Positions 63,050 through 64,000 of a stretch of 64,000 nt of DNA are shown here, piece after piece. Position 1 is the stretch's first letter. Every line of letters starts with the position of its first letter. The DNA lies in contig JBDHBX010000025.1 of assembly GCA_039592335.1 (NCBI GenBank), positions 1-64,000 on the forward strand. Direction: 5' to 3'. The notes under the pieces are model-generated. The model was not told the DNA's origin. It saw only the letters and a list, made by a program, of their open reading frames with translations, and made no database searches. The stretch comes from WVYX01 sp039592335 (lineage in GTDB: Bacteria; Gemmatimonadota; Gemmatimonadetes; Gemmatimonadales; GWC2-71-9). The translations under genes were made by a program, and so were the position numbers.

Positions 63050-63108
63050 GGCCACTCCTGGGCAATCGCGTGCCGCGAATCTACCCCATCCCATGTGAAG
63101 AAATCGTG

Positions 63109-63143
63109 AAAAAACCCGCGGTTCTGCGAGCAGAACCGTCGGG
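63109..63143 (-). terminator. Intrinsic terminator downstream of the radical-SAM-type gene
   Basis: On the minus strand a long stem built on CGGTTCTG / CAGAACCG (loop CTCG), extended by CCCG/CGGG pairs across a one-base bulge, is followed by six T residues. It is 78 bases after the stop at 63221. Strong terminator separating that gene from the small acidic protein gene. Confidence 0.9.
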
Positions 63144-63220
63144 ATTGCGCCCCCAGACGACGAACCGGCCGATCCCAATAGGGGCCGGCCGGCTCGGCCT
63201 GAGACGGGACGCTTGCGGCG

Positions 63221-64000
63221 CTAGCGATCCACGCCGGCGGCGGCCGCTCCCGCGGCCTCCCGCGCCCCGTTCTTCGGGGCCGTCCGCACGAACTCCCCGA
63301 AGTGGAGACACTCCTCCAGCCGACAGGACCAGGCGAGGCCCTCGCCCCACACCGTCATGTCCGGGCAGCCGTCGCACATGTTCTGGCGGCCGTCGGGCAG
63401 GATGTCGATCGGCTGGATCACCATGATCGACTGCTGGTGGAGCCGCCGAAACAGCAGGCGCGGGTCGGTGATAGCCTTGCGCAGCGTACGGCGCAGTCCC
63501 GTGTCGAACGGGGCGAGCGCCAGCATCGACCGGCCACGCCGCAGCACCTTGGGGCGGGTATAGGCAAGGTACCGGCCCGTGCGCCAGTGGTGCAGGGTCT
63601 GCGCCAGCTCGGCCATTCTGGGGCCGTGGTAGCCGTAGATGCGCTGCTTGGTGCCCATCCGCACCGTGAGCAGCCACTTGAAGGAGTCGGCTTTCTCGGT
63701 CCCGTTCAGGTAGGCGCAGGGGGCGAAGTCCGGAATGCGCTCGCGGATCTTGGTCACCACCTCCGGCGCGGAGATGTCCACCCGGTGTTGGGCCGTCGGG
63801 CTCGTGTAGGCCAGCGGCTCCATGTCGAGCTTCCGCCCACCCACGTAGTAATCGAACTGGCCTTCCAGCACCGCCTCGCGGTAACAGATGAAGACCATCA
63901 CGTGGACGATGTCGATATGCTTCTGCGCCCAGTCGACCAGATCCGGCACGGCGTCCAGGGTGTCGTCGTACACGGTGGAATTGAACGCGCAGGAGAGACC
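63221..64000 (-). CDS. Radical-SAM-type enzyme, C-terminal part (5' partial at window edge)
   Basis: 259 residues read in frame from the right edge; no start is seen, so the gene extends beyond 64000. The visible part begins GLSCAFNSTVYDDTLDAVPDL and carries a late cysteine cluster, NMCDGCPDMTVW and SCRLEECLHFG, typical of the C-terminal extension of some radical SAM proteins. The N-terminal CxxxCxxC cluster would be outside the window. The substrate is unknown. Followed by a strong terminator at 63109-63143. Confidence 0.65.
   Translation of the reverse strand, partial: GLSCAFNSTVYDDTLDAVPDLVDWAQKHIDIVHVMVFICYREAVLEGQFDYYVGGRKLDMEPLAYTSPTAQHRVDISAPEVVTKIRERIPDFAPCAYLNGTEKADSFKWLLTVRMGTKQRIYGYHGPRMAELAQTLHHWRTGRYLAYTRPKVLRRGRSMLALAPFDTGLRRTLRKAITDPRLLFRRLHQQSIMVIQPIDILPDGRQNMCDGCPDMTVWGEGLAWSCRLEECLHFGEFVRTAPKNGAREAAGAAAAGVDR

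Overview
The window is GC-rich bacterial chromosome from a Gram-negative-type lineage, most likely Gemmatimonadota or a close relative. The reasons are a TonB/SusC-type receptor end next to a SusD-type lipoprotein start, a PknB kinase fused to TolB-like and TPR domains, a beta-propeller lipoprotein, a complete meso-DAP peptidoglycan pathway and many GTG starts. The phylum call is inference; the gene content is read directly. Two genes and the partial receptor lie on the plus strand at the left end (1-4373). Everything from 4380 to the right edge is on the minus strand, mostly with 1-19 nt overlaps or gaps of a few bases.

Layout, left to right (minus-strand transcription runs right to left). 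1-4373: receptor tail, SusD-like remnant, Ser/Thr kinase, propeller lipoprotein. 4380-11167: recG, ftsY, a vWA-like membrane protein, a divergent hisA and an M23 peptidase. 11169-26272: division and cell-wall (dcw) cluster, transcribed rsmH-ftsL-ftsI-murE-murF-mraY-murD-ftsW-murG-murC-ftsQ-ftsA-ftsZ, without mraZ, murB or ddl. A tRNA-Asp with a good sigma70-type promoter precedes it. 26479-29573: a secreted TPR protein, tRNA-Val, a two-helix membrane protein and a membrane-anchored zinc peptidase.

29510-46530: a chemosensory island holding cheY, cheA, cheC, cheR, cheD, cheB and three cheW genes. Between cheC and cheR sit a giant TPR protein, two DUF4388(PATAN)-TPR proteins, three Roadblock/LC7-type proteins, an MglA-type GTPase and a protein with two DnaA-type AAA+ modules and no DnaA DNA-binding domain. 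There is no chemoreceptor, flagellar or pilus gene in the window. The likeliest reading is a chemosensory pathway that sets the state of an MglA-like polarity switch, perhaps for pilus or gliding motility. The tandem AAA+ protein is the most novel component.

46532-53618: rluD, lspA, a DksA/TraR-type protein, ileS, a purine nucleoside phosphorylase, divIVA and yggS, an order much like the Firmicutes ylmE-divIVA-ileS-ylyA-lspA-ylyB block. The IleS carries a swapped GVHH signature. 53683-62285: a DUF2723 membrane protein, cdaA (c-di-AMP synthase), folP, ftsH, hpt, tilS and a TerB-like protein; tilS-hpt-ftsH is another order shared with Firmicutes. 62437-64000: small proteins, two convincing intrinsic terminators and the C-terminal part of a radical-SAM-type protein running off the edge. 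No insertion sequences, CRISPR arrays or rRNA genes were seen, and no gap between genes exceeds about 230 bases.
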